Shown: piece by piece, positions 8,123 through 17,900 of the stretch
Numbering within the stretch: position 1 is the first letter of the stretch
Layout: each line of letters begins with the position of its first letter
Source of the DNA: Selenomonadaceae bacterium
GTDB taxonomy: Bacteria > Bacillota > Negativicutes > Selenomonadales > Selenomonadaceae
Direction: 5' to 3'
Assembly (NCBI GenBank): GCA_017427545.1
Contig: JAFRSO010000038.1
Span: forward strand, 1 to 44,271
DNA: 44,271 nt
Notes under the pieces: model-generated
What the model saw: the letters and a program-made list of their open reading frames with translations, nothing else
Database searches by the model: none
Told to the model about the DNA's origin: nothing
Made by a program: the position numbers and the translations under genes

Positions 8123-9284
8123 CCTGAATAATTGCATACTCTTGCCGATTGAAGCCGACGGCCAAAACACCGCGCTTAGGATTTTCACGACGCTCAATGA
8201 TCGCGGTATGCCTCTCTCCGACGCTGATATTTTCAAGGCGCAATTCTACAAAATTTTCTCGCGGGAAGGTAAACAGTCCAAAGAAAAATTTGTGCGCCGT
8301 TGGAAAGACTTAAATGAACTTTGCGATAAAAACTTTCATCCGCGCAAAGGCACGCCCGTTGATGATTTGTTCATGCGTTATATGTATTACGCAAAAACAA
8401 AAAGAGCCATCAAGGCAGACAAGAGAATAAGCGACACCTTCTCGAACATGCGTGACTTTTACAGCGAAGGCAGTTATGAAATTTTTCAGAGCGAAGAAAG
8501 CTTTGAAGATTTGGTAACGCTGGCAAATTTTTTGGACGACGTTGCTTTGCGCAATGAAAAGTTTTCGTCGCAGGTTTTGAAGAAATTTTACACTCTCGAT
8601 TGTTCGCCCTACAGCGTGTGGAGTAATGTGGTTTCGCTTTACTTCATGAGCAATCGCGACTCGGAAAATAATTTGGAGGAAGAAAAATTTTGCGCGTTTC
8701 TGGACAAAGTAACGGCGATGATTCTTATGAACGCTATCTCTGAATCGGGGACGCAAAACATCCGCCGTCCGTTCGTGTTAGAATTCAAAGATATTTTTCA
8801 CGGCGAGCCACTCGAATTCGACACGCAGTTTAAGCCGCAAGAAAAAATTTTTTGCCGACGGCTGACGGACATGCGGTTCAGCAACAACAAGAAGGTTACT
8901 CGAATGATGCTTACGTGGTGGCTTTTTCACGACGGAGCGCAGGACTTGCCGCCCCTCGGAATGGATTTGCACATTGAACACATTTTTGCCAAGAAACGTC
9001 AGGAAATTCATAATGAGTTGCCGAATCCCGACGCGTTGGAATTTTTAGGCAACAAAACGCTACTCGAAAAGACCATAAATATTCGGGCGTCGGATTATCG
9101 GCTTGGCGACAAAAAAATTTATTATCTCGGTGACGGCAAATCTAAAGCGGGCACTTTCAATCTTGAACTTCGACGCCTTGCCGAAACTCGCGACGACTTC
9201 ACGGAACACGACATCATCGACCGCAACGAAGAAATTTTTGGCGCGTTCATTAAGTATCTGCGCGAACAAAATTTATTGCTTTAG
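8106..9284 (+). pseudogene. DUF262/DUF1524 (GmrSD-like) protein, N-terminus deleted
   Basis: The open frame gives up to 392 residues. It begins in mid-domain at LLSDLNNCILLPIEAD, then the DUF262 motif RIFTTLNDRGMPLSDADIFK, and ends with the DUF1524 HNH-type site DLHIEHIFAKKR near residue 280-290. Full proteins of this class are about 550-600 residues and start with the DGQQR-bearing nucleotide-binding part; that N-terminal third is missing. No ribosome binding site precedes the TTG at 8106. The gene is fused out of frame to the HicB remnant at about 8098-8106. GmrSD-type proteins cut modified DNA; this one probably cannot. It overlaps the convergent CAP gene stop by three bases. Confidence 0.82.
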
Positions 9285-9781
9285 CCGCGGAAGTGTTGAA
9301 CCCAGTAATGTTTGTATTTTGATTTTGATTGATAGTAGTAGACGACGCCCAGTTCCTTGAAGTTTTCGCTCAAGATATTGTCGCGGTGAGATTTTGAATC
9401 CATCCACGCTTGAACGACTTGCTTGGGTGAAGTCTGTCCTCCCGCTAAATTTTCGCCGAGTACATGTCCGCGTTGAGGCATTGCCGTAAAACATTTTGAG
9501 CCGTTCGGGCGCGTGTGGGAAAATTTAAACGGCAACTCCACCGCCCGAACATATGCGCTTGCCGCCAAATCTTGAGCAAACTTCAGCGGTGCCAATCCGA
9601 CTTTCGCCCGCTCCACATTGACCAGCCGTAAAACTTCTTGCGGGAATTGTTCCCTTTCAGCTTTCTGCGTCCAATTTGTCTTATCCCTCACGACGACGAT
9701 TTTTTGTGCCGCCGAAACGTTTACAAAATTTATCGCTGCAACAAAAAGGATTATCGCGACACTCAAGAAAAATTTTTTCAT
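9281..9781 (-). CDS. Secreted CAP/SCP-domain protein (YkwD-like)
   Basis: 166 residues. A signal peptide spans about 1-25 (MKKFFLSVAIILFVAAI to VSAA). The CAP domain follows: EVLRLVNVERAKVGLAPLK, FSHTRPNG (His), VLGENLAGG (Glu) and AWMDSKSHRDNILSENFKELGV (second His). These residues form the CAP cavity. The protein is exported; biochemical activity in bacteria is mostly unknown. The start is ATG 9781, with GAGGTG seven bases upstream; an upstream TTG is too close to that site. It is convergent with the broken DUF262 gene, sharing stop-codon bases at 9282-9283. Confidence 0.92.
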   Translation of the reverse strand: MKKFFLSVAIILFVAAINFVNVSAAQKIVVVRDKTNWTQKAEREQFPQEVLRLVNVERAKVGLAPLKFAQDLAASAYVRAVELPFKFSHTRPNGSKCFTAMPQRGHVLGENLAGGQTSPKQVVQAWMDSKSHRDNILSENFKELGVVYYYQSKSKYKHYWVQHFRG

Positions 9782-9870
9782 CGTCAATCACCTCGTTTAA
9801 ATTTTATTCGTTCAATCTTAACCGCGCCTTAATATTCGACGAAAATTTTTCAGATTATTTTTTGTAAATC

Positions 9871-9900
9871 TTGTCGAGTCGATTACAGATATGATATAAT
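9871..9900 (+). promoter_or_regulatory. Promoter of the TAXI lipoprotein gene
   Basis: -35 TTGTCG (9871-9876), 18-bp spacer, -10 TATAAT (9895-9900) with TGA directly in front (extended -10). The transcript would have a leader of about 40 bases before the GAGGAG site. Confidence 0.75.
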
Positions 9901-9945
9901 TCGCCAAGAAAAAATTTTCCCATCTTTCGAGAGGAGTGTTTCAAA

Positions 9946-10905
9946 ATGAGGTTGCCTAAAATTTTTAAGCGTGTCGCAACTGCCGTTTGTGCATTGGCAT
10001 TGGCGGTAGGCGTCGCAGGTTGCGGTGGCGGTGGAGATAAGGAGCAATTTATTAACATCGCCACGGGCGGCACGGCGGGCACTTATTATCCTATCGGCGG
10101 AGCCATTGCCGAAGTTCTCAACAAAAATGGCATGAACGCCAGTGCGCAATCAACCGGCGCGTCCGTTGCCAATATTAACATGCTCAAGGACAAACAGGTT
10201 GAACTTGCAATCGTTCAGAACGACATAACTTATTACGCCGTCAACGGTGAGGAAATGTTCAAAGAGGGCGGCAAGATTGAAAACCTCAACGGTATTGCGT
10301 CCCTCTATCCCGAAACTTGCCAATTCATCGTCCGCGAAGATTCCGGCATTAAATCTATTACCGACTTGAAAGGCAAACGCGTTGCAGTAGGTGCAGCCGG
10401 TTCCGGTGCAGAGGCCAATGCCCGCCAGATTCTCGAAGCTTACGGCATTACCTATGACGACGTGAACGAACAATTCCTTTCATTCGCTGAAGGTTCCTAC
10501 GCCCTCAAAGACGGCACGGTTGATGCGGCGTTCGTGACGGCAGGTTATCCTACTGCTTCCGTTCAAGATATCGCCTCGCAAAATAAAATTCGTCTCCTGC
10601 CCGTAGGTGATGAGCAAATTAAAAAACTCAGCGAAAAATATCCTTTCTACACCAAGACGACTGTCCCTGCCGGAACTTACCAGGGCTTTGATCAGGAAGT
10701 TCAAACCGTCAGCGTTATGGCTATCCTCGTTGCCAACGACAAAATTGACGCGGCTCTCGGCGAAAAACTCACCAAGGCTATCTTCGATAACTTAGACAAA
10801 ATTGCGGCGGCACACTCTGCAGGTAAAAATATCACCAAAGATGGCGCGCTTAAAGGTATGGATTTCATGAAGATGAACGAAGGCGCAACTAAAGTTCTCA
10901 AATAA
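9946..10905 (+). CDS. TAXI-family TRAP transporter solute-binding lipoprotein
   Basis: 319 residues. A lipoprotein signal ends VGVAGC (lipidated C26) after basic residues MRLPKIFKR. The mature part begins FINIATGGTAGTYYPIGG, the TAXI family signature, and continues with STGASVANINML, IVQNDITYYA and GAAGSGAEANARQILEAYG. Such proteins capture small acids and hand them to a TRAP permease (fused DctQM). No permease gene is in the window, so this is an orphan binding protein or its partner lies elsewhere. It is preceded by its own extended -10 promoter and followed by a new promoter, so it is probably monocistronic. Confidence 0.93.
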   Translation: MRLPKIFKRVATAVCALALAVGVAGCGGGGDKEQFINIATGGTAGTYYPIGGAIAEVLNKNGMNASAQSTGASVANINMLKDKQVELAIVQNDITYYAVNGEEMFKEGGKIENLNGIASLYPETCQFIVREDSGIKSITDLKGKRVAVGAAGSGAEANARQILEAYGITYDDVNEQFLSFAEGSYALKDGTVDAAFVTAGYPTASVQDIASQNKIRLLPVGDEQIKKLSEKYPFYTKTTVPAGTYQGFDQEVQTVSVMAILVANDKIDAALGEKLTKAIFDNLDKIAAAHSAGKNITKDGALKGMDFMKMNEGATKVLK

Positions 10906-10909
10906 TTTC

Positions 10910-10938
10910 TTGCAAAAAATTTTCTAGGCTGATATAAT
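10910..10938 (+). promoter_or_regulatory. Promoter for the structured leader and methyltransferase
   Basis: -35 TTGCAA (10910-10915), 17-bp spacer, -10 TATAAT (10933-10938) with TGA in front. It begins five bases after the TAXI stop and would produce a leader of about 175 bases ahead of the methyltransferase start at 11120. Confidence 0.72.
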
Positions 10939-10944
10939 TTTTGT

Positions 10945-11119
10945 GGACAACAGAAAAAAGCTGATAAGAAATCGTCCATTATTATCACCCAAGGCGCAAC
11001 AAAAATCCCCCAAGTAAGGTTCCCTAAAACCCTTGGGGGATTGCGTCACTTACGATACGTAACGGGAAAATTTTCAGGCGGGTTGCACAATGTAGCTCGT
11101 CAATTTTTTTGGAGGCGAC
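10945..11119 (+). other. Long structured 5' leader or small RNA, unknown class
   Basis: No gene fits this 175-base stretch. It contains TGATAA / TTATCA pairing, then a perfect 11-bp stem AATCCCCCAAG / CTTGGGGGATT enclosing an inner GGTT / AACC, then TTACG-ATA-CGTAA. A second CCCAAG upstream of the main stem could compete for the same CTTGGG, giving mutually exclusive folds. No U-run follows the main stem on the plus strand, so it is not a plain terminator; on the minus strand it is followed by T5. It matches no riboswitch class I know. Confidence 0.45.
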
Positions 11120-11923
11120 ATGAAAAATTTTATCGTGACGACGATTCGCAAGCCCGATTCGGTGACGGAAAATTTTGCTGAAGAAATTTCTTTTAAACTC
11201 GGCGGCAAATTCGTAGGGCGTGAAGATTTTTCATTCGACGCGCTCAAAAAAATTCACGGCGTGGAAAATATTTTGCTCGTCAAGAAAAATTCTTTGAGCA
11301 TTATGACGGCTCAAGGCGAATTGTTTTTCCACCCCAACACCGCGCACTTGAGAATAAAAAATTTGCGTTGCGGCGAAGGTGACCGATTGATTGACGCGCT
11401 GAAAATTTCTGCCGGCTCGAAGGTTTTGGATTGCACGCTGGGTTTGGGCAGTGATGCTATCGTCGAAAGTTTTATTGCAGGCGTGGCGGGTAAGGTTGTA
11501 GCCCTTGAAGTCAATCCGCTCATTGCCGAAATTGTTCGTCACGGCATGAAAAATTTTTCCGAAGACAGCCCGCACATTTTGGAGGCAATGCGCCGCGTCG
11601 AAGTAATCAACGCCGATTGCAAAGATTTTCTGCAGATTTGCGTTGATAATTCGTTCGACGTGGTTTATTTCGACCCGATGTTCCGCCGCCCGATAAAAAA
11701 AAGTTCCGGCATCAATCCCATTCGACCGCTTGCCGATACTCGTCCGCTCACTGAAAAAATTATCCTTGAGGCGCGTCGAGTGGCAAAATTTCGCGTCGTC
11801 ATGAAAGAACATTCCGGCAGCAGTGAATTTGAGCGGCTGGGCTTCAAAATTGCGGCGGGCGGCAAGTACAGTTCAGTTTCTTTCGGCGTGATTGAACTTG
11901 ACGCAAAAAATTTCTTGTGTTAA
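11120..11923 (+). CDS. Class I SAM-dependent methyltransferase (RsmJ-like)
   Basis: 267 residues. The N-terminal domain (about 1-90) has the pattern of a Clostridia-type family (FIVTTIRKP, ILLVKKNSLSIMT, LFFHPNTAHLRIKNL). The SAM site is SKVLDCTLGLGSDAIV (motif I) with VVALEVNP (acidic ribose contact), and the catalytic motif IV is VVYFDPMFRRP. The organisation resembles RsmJ/YhiQ, the 16S rRNA guanine-N2 methyltransferase, but the substrate is not proven. A GGAGG site lies before ATG 11120. The long structured leader upstream is unusual for such a gene. The rpsO promoter overlaps its last codons. Confidence 0.82.
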   Translation: MKNFIVTTIRKPDSVTENFAEEISFKLGGKFVGREDFSFDALKKIHGVENILLVKKNSLSIMTAQGELFFHPNTAHLRIKNLRCGEGDRLIDALKISAGSKVLDCTLGLGSDAIVESFIAGVAGKVVALEVNPLIAEIVRHGMKNFSEDSPHILEAMRRVEVINADCKDFLQICVDNSFDVVYFDPMFRRPIKKSSGINPIRPLADTRPLTEKIILEARRVAKFRVVMKEHSGSSEFERLGFKIAAGGKYSSVSFGVIELDAKNFLC

Positions 11924-11926
11924 ACT
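11898..11926 (+). promoter_or_regulatory. rpsO promoter inside the methyltransferase 3' end
   Basis: -35 TTGACG (11898-11903), 17-bp spacer, -10 TAAACT (11921-11926) with TGT in front. The resulting leader of about 80 bases before rpsO includes GC-rich segments that could fold, as expected of S15 autoregulation, but I see no clear conserved motif. Confidence 0.6.
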
Positions 11927-12014
11927 GCGTCAACATTAACCTCGGCGCGGTTCGTCGATACTCCAACGCGGACTTCGCTACAGGAAAAACTTTCTATGCA
12001 GGAGGAAACGATAC

Positions 12015-12281
12015 ATGTTAGACAAACAAGCAAAGCAGGAGATTATGGAAAAATTCGCCATGCATGAGGGCGATACCGGCTCTCCGGAAGTTCAAATCGC
12101 ACTTTTGACGGCGCGCATTTCCTATTTGACCGAACATCTCAAGGAGCATAAAAAGGATCATCATTCGCGCCGCGGCCTGTTGAAAATGGTCGGACACCGT
12201 CGCCGCCTTTTGAGCTACTTGAGCAAAAAGGACATCAACCGTTACCGCGAAATTCTCGCGCAACTGAATCTTCGCAAATAA
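12015..12281 (+). CDS. rpsO: 30S ribosomal protein S15
   Basis: 88 residues, the full family length. It binds 16S rRNA early in small-subunit assembly. Diagnostic segments are [38 protein letters not shown] and [11 protein letters not shown]. The start is ATG 12015, with GCAGGAGG upstream. It is monocistronic here: its own promoter at 11898-11926 and a strong terminator at 12301. The convergent tsf shares that terminator. Confidence 0.99.
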   Translation: MLDKQAKQEIMEKFAMHEGDTGSPEVQIALLTARISYLTEHLKEHKKDHHSRRGLLKMVGHRRRLLSYLSKKDINRYREILAQLNLRK

Positions 12282-12300
12282 TTTTCACGATAAAAAAATT

Positions 12301-12337
12301 ATCCTCCGCAATCTTTCGACTGTGGAGGATTTTTTTA
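12301..12337. terminator. Strong terminator between rpsO and tsf
   Basis: A 10-bp stem ATCCTCCGCA (12301-12310) / TGTGGAGGAT (12321-12330) with one G-U pair, then T7. An A7 run on the left side (12292-12298) makes it work on the minus strand too, for the rpsB-tsf operon. Confidence 0.9.
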
Positions 12338-12350
12338 CGTTCATTATTCT

Positions 12351-12364
12351 AGCAGCTAACAGCT
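12351..12364. repeat. Minimal heptamer pair AGCAGCT AACAGCT
   Basis: Two 7-bp units lie directly beside the tsf stop codon (12366). On its own this would be chance, but the units match those in the larger arrays at 23413 and 26454, so it may be a seed or relic of the same repeat family. Confidence 0.4.
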
Positions 12365-12365
12365 T

Positions 12366-13253
12366 TTATTTCGCAGCCATGTTAGCTTGAGCGGCAACTT
12401 CAGCGGCAAAATCGGTTTCTTTCTTTTCGATACCTTCGCCGAGCTGATAGCGCGTAAATCTCAAAACTTTTTCCTTGCCGAGAATATCTTTGACAACTTT
12501 TTTCTCGCCGGGATCAGCCTTAACAAAGTCCTGTTCGATAAGGCAAACTTCCTTGTAGAATTTGTTGATACGGCCTTCGACCATGCGCTCAACAATTTTT
12601 TCGGGCTTACCTTCTTCGAGAGCCTGTTTGCGGAGAATTTCTTTCTCGTGTTCGAGGTCGGAAGCGTCGACGCCTGCGCGGTCAACGGCTGAAGGATTAG
12701 CCGCGGCGATTTGCATTGCAATATCTTTGCCGAGTTCGTCAGTGCCGCCCGTCATGTCGACGAGGACGCCGATTTTACCGCCCATGTGAATGTAAGTCGT
12801 GAGCTTGCCTTCAGTCTCGTAGGTGACGAAACGACGAATCGAAATTTTTTCGCCGATAGTGGCAGTCGCTTCGGTGACGAGGTCGGAAACTTTTTTGCCG
12901 TCGATAACGCTGTCATTGAGGGCGTCGAGGTCGGCGGGCTTAGCTTCGGCAATGTGTTCGATAACTTTTTTCTCAAGCGCGCGGAAATTTTCATTGTTCG
13001 CCGTGAAATCGGTTTCGCAGTTGACTTCGAGCAGGACACCGGTTTTTCTGTCAGCCGTAACATAAGCCGCAACGGCACCTTCCGCCGCAACACGTCCGGA
13101 TTTTTTAGCAGCCTTGGCAATGCCTTTTTCACGCAGCCAATCAATCGCCTTTTGCATATCGCCATCGGTCGCAGTCAAAGCCTTTTTGCAATCCATCATA
13201 CCTGCGCCGGTTCTTTCGCGCAATTCCTTAACAGTCTTAGCACTGATAGCCAT
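12366..13253 (-). CDS. tsf: Translation elongation factor Ts
   Basis: 295 residues. It recycles EF-Tu by GDP release. The N-terminal UBA-like part has [19 protein letters not shown], followed by the coiled region and core ([30 protein letters not shown]). The start is ATG 13253 with a GGGAG site. It lies downstream of rpsB on the minus strand, the usual rpsB-tsf order, separated by an 87-bp gap largely made of heptamer repeats that form a hairpin and could tune readthrough. It ends at the shared terminator. Confidence 0.99.
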   Translation of the reverse strand: MAISAKTVKELRERTGAGMMDCKKALTATDGDMQKAIDWLREKGIAKAAKKSGRVAAEGAVAAYVTADRKTGVLLEVNCETDFTANNENFRALEKKVIEHIAEAKPADLDALNDSVIDGKKVSDLVTEATATIGEKISIRRFVTYETEGKLTTYIHMGGKIGVLVDMTGGTDELGKDIAMQIAAANPSAVDRAGVDASDLEHEKEILRKQALEEGKPEKIVERMVEGRINKFYKEVCLIEQDFVKADPGEKKVVKDILGKEKVLRFTRYQLGEGIEKKETDFAAEVAAQANMAAK

Positions 13254-13283
13254 TTATTTAAAATCTCCCTTCGGTCGATTTTT

Positions 13284-13346
13284 AGAAAGTAGAAAGTAGG
13301 GAGTAGAGAAAATCTACTTTCTACTTTCTATTACCTACTTTCTATT
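13284..13346. repeat. Heptamer array, inverted, between rpsB and tsf
   Basis: Plus-strand units: AGAAAGT, AGAAAGT, AGGGAGT, AGAGAAA, ATCTACT, TTCTACT, TTCTATT, ACCTACT, TTCTATT. The first half and the second half are reverse complements, giving a long imperfect hairpin. The stop codon of rpsB (TAG, 13342-13344) falls inside the last unit. In the rpsB-tsf mRNA this hairpin sits just before the tsf ribosome binding site. Confidence 0.93.
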
Positions 13347-14061
13347 CGTCATTTTCTTCGGCAGCCTCGGCACTCTCCGCACCTTGGTTACCTTCAAGCA
13401 TAGCGTCGGCAATTTTCGCCGTCAAAAGTTTCACGGCACGAATCGCATCGTCATTGCCGGGGATAACGTAATCAATTTCGTCAGGGTCGCAGTTGGTGTC
13501 GACAATCGCCACAATCGGAATACCGAGCTTGCGAGCTTCAGCGACGGCAATACGTTCCTTGCGCGGGTCGACAACGAACAGTGCGCCGGGCAATTTGTTC
13601 ATTTCCTTAATGCCGCCCAAATATTTTTCGAGACGAGCCATTTCGTGACGCAGTTGCATGACTTCCTTTTTGGTAAGGACTTCAAAAGTTCCGTCCTGCT
13701 CCATCGTCTCAAGTTCTTTCAGGCGATTAATGCGCTTCTGAATCGTTTGGAAGTTCGTGAGCATTCCGCCGAGCCAACGTTCATTGACGAAGAATTGTCC
13801 TGCGCGGACGGCCTCATCTTTGACGGCCTCTTGAGCTTGCTTCTTTGTGCCGACGAACAGCAAAGTTTTGCCTTCTTCAGCGACGGAGCGGACGAAGTTA
13901 TAAGCCTCGTCAACCTTGCGAACGGTCTTTTGCAAATCGATGATGTAAATGCCGTTGCGTTCAGTGAAGATGTAGCGCGCCATTTTCGGATTCCAACGAC
14001 GAGTCTGGTGACCGAAATGCACACCCGCTTCCAAAAGCTGTTTCATTGAGATAACTGCCAT
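13342..14061 (-). CDS. rpsB: 30S ribosomal protein S2
   Basis: 239 residues. Diagnostic segments are [53 protein letters not shown] and [13 protein letters not shown] start at ATG 14061 (MAVISMKQ), which has AGGAGG at 14070-14075; a longer in-frame extension has no site. The C-terminal tail is acidic ([11 protein letters not shown]), common in Firmicutes. It is the first gene of rpsB-tsf with a strong extended -10 promoter and a folded leader. Its stop codon lies in a heptamer repeat. Confidence 0.99.
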   Translation of the reverse strand: MAVISMKQLLEAGVHFGHQTRRWNPKMARYIFTERNGIYIIDLQKTVRKVDEAYNFVRSVAEEGKTLLFVGTKKQAQEAVKDEAVRAGQFFVNERWLGGMLTNFQTIQKRINRLKELETMEQDGTFEVLTKKEVMQLRHEMARLEKYLGGIKEMNKLPGALFVVDPRKERIAVAEARKLGIPIVAIVDTNCDPDEIDYVIPGNDDAIRAVKLLTAKIADAMLEGNQGAESAEAAEENDE

Positions 14062-14155
14062 TTGAATTTCCTCCTGTTTTTCATTCGCAGAACATTTTTC
14101 GCGCCGATTAACCTTTCGGAACAGGCGACGCTCCGTTCTGCGTGAATTTGTGACG
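14062..14155 (-). other. rpsB mRNA leader with long-range hairpin
   Basis: The ~95-base leader is framed by a perfect 8-bp stem, CGCAGAAC (minus-strand 14142-14135) pairing with GTTCTGCG (14093-14086), enclosing a smaller CGGA/TCCG-type stem. The second arm ends about ten bases before the AGGAGG of rpsB. This is the layout of ribosomal-protein autoregulatory leaders; S2 binding is inference. Confidence 0.55.
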
Positions 14156-14161
14156 GGGCGC

Positions 14162-14190
14162 ATTATATCATACGAAAAATTTCACGGCAA
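14162..14190 (-). promoter_or_regulatory. rpsB-tsf promoter
   Basis: Minus strand: -35 TTGCCG (14185-14190), 17-bp spacer, -10 TATAAT (14162-14167) with TGA in front. A near-consensus extended -10 promoter, as expected for a ribosomal protein operon. Confidence 0.85.
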
Positions 14191-14237
14191 GTTTTATTTT
14201 TGCGGCGGCTCAATTTTGAAATGTGCAGTCATTATAT

Positions 14238-14459
14238 ATGTCTGCAGCGAAAAAAGGTAAGGCGTCTCACAATAAGGGCGTACCTGTCGGAACTTTCACT
14301 GCGCACGGTGCTCACGGTCTCGTTCATAACGGCAAAGCCATTTAAGTTATCGTAGGCTTATCGGTGCCGCAAGTCCGCGAACGTTTTGAGGCTCTGCTCA
14401 ACGCCCTCTGCCCGCAAGTTTCGCAACCATTAATGATGCCGGCAATACGAAATTTTTAA
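14238..14459 (+). pseudogene. Unidentified gene fragment with in-frame stop
   Basis: From ATG 14238 a frame reads 35 residues (MSAAKKGKASHNKG, TAHGAHGLVHNGKAI) to TAA 14343-14345, then stays open in the same frame for another 37 codons (VGLSVPQVRERFEALLNAL) to TAA 14457. The second half looks protein-like. No ribosome binding site precedes the ATG. I do not recognise the family. It is probably the decayed end of a gene, in the same degenerate tract as the GH4 pseudogene. The flanking 14191-14237 and 14460-14545 show nothing else. Confidence 0.35.
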
Positions 14460-14549
14460 ATCTCATGACATTTTTATTGCTCGTTGAATTTTTATATTTG
14501 AACTGCCGCATTTACATTAAGCAACAGGAAAAAGAATTTTCATGAACGC

Positions 14550-14585
14550 AAAAAATCCCCGCCGATTTGAAGTTAGCGGGGTTTT
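14550..14585. terminator. Bidirectional terminator
   Basis: Stem CCCCGC (14557-14562) / GCGGGG (14576-14581), followed by TTTT and preceded by A6, embedded in a wider ACGCAA / TTGCGT pairing. It lies downstream of the GH4 pseudogene on the minus strand and of the gene fragment on the plus strand. Confidence 0.75.
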
Positions 14586-14603
14586 AAATTTGCTTGCGTA
14601 AAA

Positions 14604-14949
<346 letters not shown>

Positions 14950-14973
14950 TTATCAAAAATTTTCGGTATGAAA

Positions 14974-17900
14974 TTATTTTCCAAGTTCTTCATTCATCGC
15001 CGAAATAATTTCCGCCTTCTTAAGATTGGTCGCTGTCAAGGTCTCGTTGGCAGCCCTGTCGAAATTGCACAGCGCGGAATAAATGCAATATTCGCAGGCG
15101 TCGTCGTCGGAAAATTTCGCGGGCTTGACTTCGATATCACCGCTCAAAATTTTTTCGGCAGTATCGTCCAAAATTTTCGTCGCGTAATCAATAATCGTCT
15201 GCAAGTCGTCGCGGCTCATGAGGTTTGACTTGTACCTTTCGTCGAAGTGAACAAAGTCTCCCGTTTTATCAACAGCATTTTTAATCGGGTCGTCAATGCG
15301 AATCAGCCCCGGCATTCTCAATTCCTTAACAGCTGCTTGAGCCGCGTCCGAATCATTTTTGCCGCTTTTACTCGAAATTTTCAGCAGACAGTAAAGCATT
15401 GCGCCCGCCTCACGCTTGCCGACTTCGGAAAGATTTTTCGCCGCACCAAGATAAATCGCCAACTGCAAACTAAGCCCGTGATAAATTTTCTTGAGACTGA
15501 TTGACGCCTCGCCGCTCTTGTAGTCGATAATCAGAAAATATTTCCCGTCGCCGCTCAAGTCAATTCGGTCAATGCGCCCGTTCAAATTAATTTCCACGTC
15601 GCCGAAATTTTTATCCTCGTGGAATGGTGCCTCAAAAATTTTCGGGTGAAACTCGCTGACTTTATCCAGCTCAATCAGGCGGCTCAACGATTCGACGGCA
15701 ACTTTTTTAATGCGTTCGCGGCGATGCTCCAAAGTCTTCGTGCTAAGTAAAATTTTGTTGTGGAGACGCGGCGTTATCGTATCCAAAATATTTTCAACGC
15801 GGCTGTTTAACTCAACGTCATCAACCGATTTCCACTGCCGATTTTCCGCCTTCAAGTCACGTCCAAACCGGCTCATCACCGCATGAAGAATATTTCCGAT
15901 GTCCGGCGTCTGAACTTTATATTCAACGCGCTCCGACAATCCCAGCCCGTACTTGGAAAAATATTTGAACGGGCACTGATTGAAACTTTCAAATCGCGTG
16001 ATGTCGGCACGCATTTTTTTATGAGGCGCGTAAAGTTTTTTGGCAGTCTCTTCCGACAAAGTTTTTTCTCCGACCGCAAATTCAATTTCACTGCCGAGAT
16101 TTTTCAAAACGTCAAGCTCAACTTTTTCTGTCGACACGTTCGGGAAAATTTTTGTGATTTTGTTCAGCAGCGACGTTGCGGAAATTTTTTTACCTTCGGC
16201 GTCGGCTATCGGGTAGGACAGATATAAAAGTTCTCGCGCCTCCGTCAGCCCGCGATAAATCAAGAATTTTTCCGCCAACGAACTTTCTTTGCCGCCCAAA
16301 GATATTTCCAAGCCCGATTCATTGAGCCGCAATCTGTCCGCATCGTTGAGTAAATTTTTTTCTCCGGAATTGCGCGGGAAATTTTCATCATCGAAGCCAA
16401 GCACGAATATTGCCCGCGAATTTTGCAGCGAATTTTGATCGAACTGAGCGACCGTCACTTCATCAAGCCCCGGCGGTATCAGCGACATTTCCAACGCGTC
16501 AAGCCCCTCACCGATTATCGATTCAAATTCCGCCCGCGTGATTGTGTCTTCGCCCAAAGCGTCAACCACTTGCTCGAATAAATTTATCACGTCGTCCCAA
16601 ATTTTTAAATGCTCCCGTGACAGTGCCAAATTCCCGCGATTTTCTTCAGCCTGCGACCATTCCGAAAGTTTTTCGTAGACGTTAAGCCCTTCCAACAACT
16701 CGAAAAGTGCCGTCGTCAATGAAAGGACTTCCCGATTATTTTTGACGCGTTCGGAAAATTTTATCAGCGGAGCGGCGCAAGCTTTCCTGATGGCGTTGAT
16801 TTTTTCCAGATATTCAATCTCGTCAGCTTTTGCGATACGGTCGGGCGCGTCCAAAATTTTCACGCGGCGATAATCCCAATCCCGTTGCCAATTATTTGAA
16901 CCCTTTATCCCGAACTCGACGACGTAATTTTCCAGCAAGTCAATATCCTCTTGCGGCACGTCGAAAAATCCCGTCCTCAAGCAACGGAAAATTGATTCTC
17001 TTCGCCAACCGCGCAACACCTCCAATGCCGAACGAATCAATTCCGCCAGCGGATGATTTGTTGCCGCGCGCTTCAAGTCGACGAAATACGGTATCGCGTG
17101 AATCTCGAATATCGGCTTGATGAGGGAAAAATAACTGTCGTCGCGGGCAAGCACTCCGATTTCTCGCAGGCGATAATTTTTCTTGACGAGCCGCAAAATT
17201 TCCCGTGCAACCGCTTCGACTTCAGCCCGACGATTGACCGCTTCAAAAATTTTTAATCCCGCCGCACTGTCAAAAGTTTTCGGCTTGTAGTCAAAAAACC
17301 TCTGCTCCAAAATTTTCAGCGGGGCATTTAAAAATCTTCGCGGGGTATCAAGTCGCGTGATTTTGAATTCGACGTTGACATCAGCCGCAAAATTTTTCAG
17401 CATGTGGAAAGTCCTTGACGCGCGATTGAAAATTCCAACCTCCAAAACATTTTCACGGGCATTTAAATTTGTGTCCATCGGCAAAGTTATGTGAACGTTG
17501 CGAGCGCAAGTGAACAGCTTCCGCAAAAAATTTCTCTGCTGCGGGTCGAAGAAAATAAATCCGTCGATAAAAATTTCAGTGTCGGCGATTGAGGGCGATT
17601 GCTCCATAAACTCGGTTGCCCGCGCCAATAAATTTTCATCGTCGGTGAGTTTGTCTGCCAACGCCGCTTTGAAGTCTTCCGCGAAAAGTTCCAGGTCGTG
17701 AAGTTTATCTTTAAGTTCGGCGTCGTCAACATTGTCCGCCGCATGATTCAATTTCTCCGCGTCGATTGAATATGTGCGCAGTTCCTTCAACTCGTCCGCC
17801 AAAATTCCCGCGAAACCATGTTGCTTGGCGGCTCGCACAAAAAATTTCAAGTCTCCTGCCTTGTCGCGATTGAGTAAAATTTTTCTCAACAGAAGCCGCC

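Noticed and set aside
9855..10149. Short minus-strand frames over the TAXI promoter and signal peptide
   Set aside because: They run antisense to a clear lipoprotein signal and have no ribosome binding site.
10990..11060. preQ1-like riboswitch in the leader (GGTTCCC, then AAAACC)
   Set aside because: The order and the CTAAGGAG-type tail of preQ1-I are lacking; the bases are better used in the 11-bp stem.
13384..14049. Plus-strand frames opposite rpsB and tsf
   Set aside because: Both minus-strand genes are ribosomal/translation proteins with full motifs; the plus frames are shadows.
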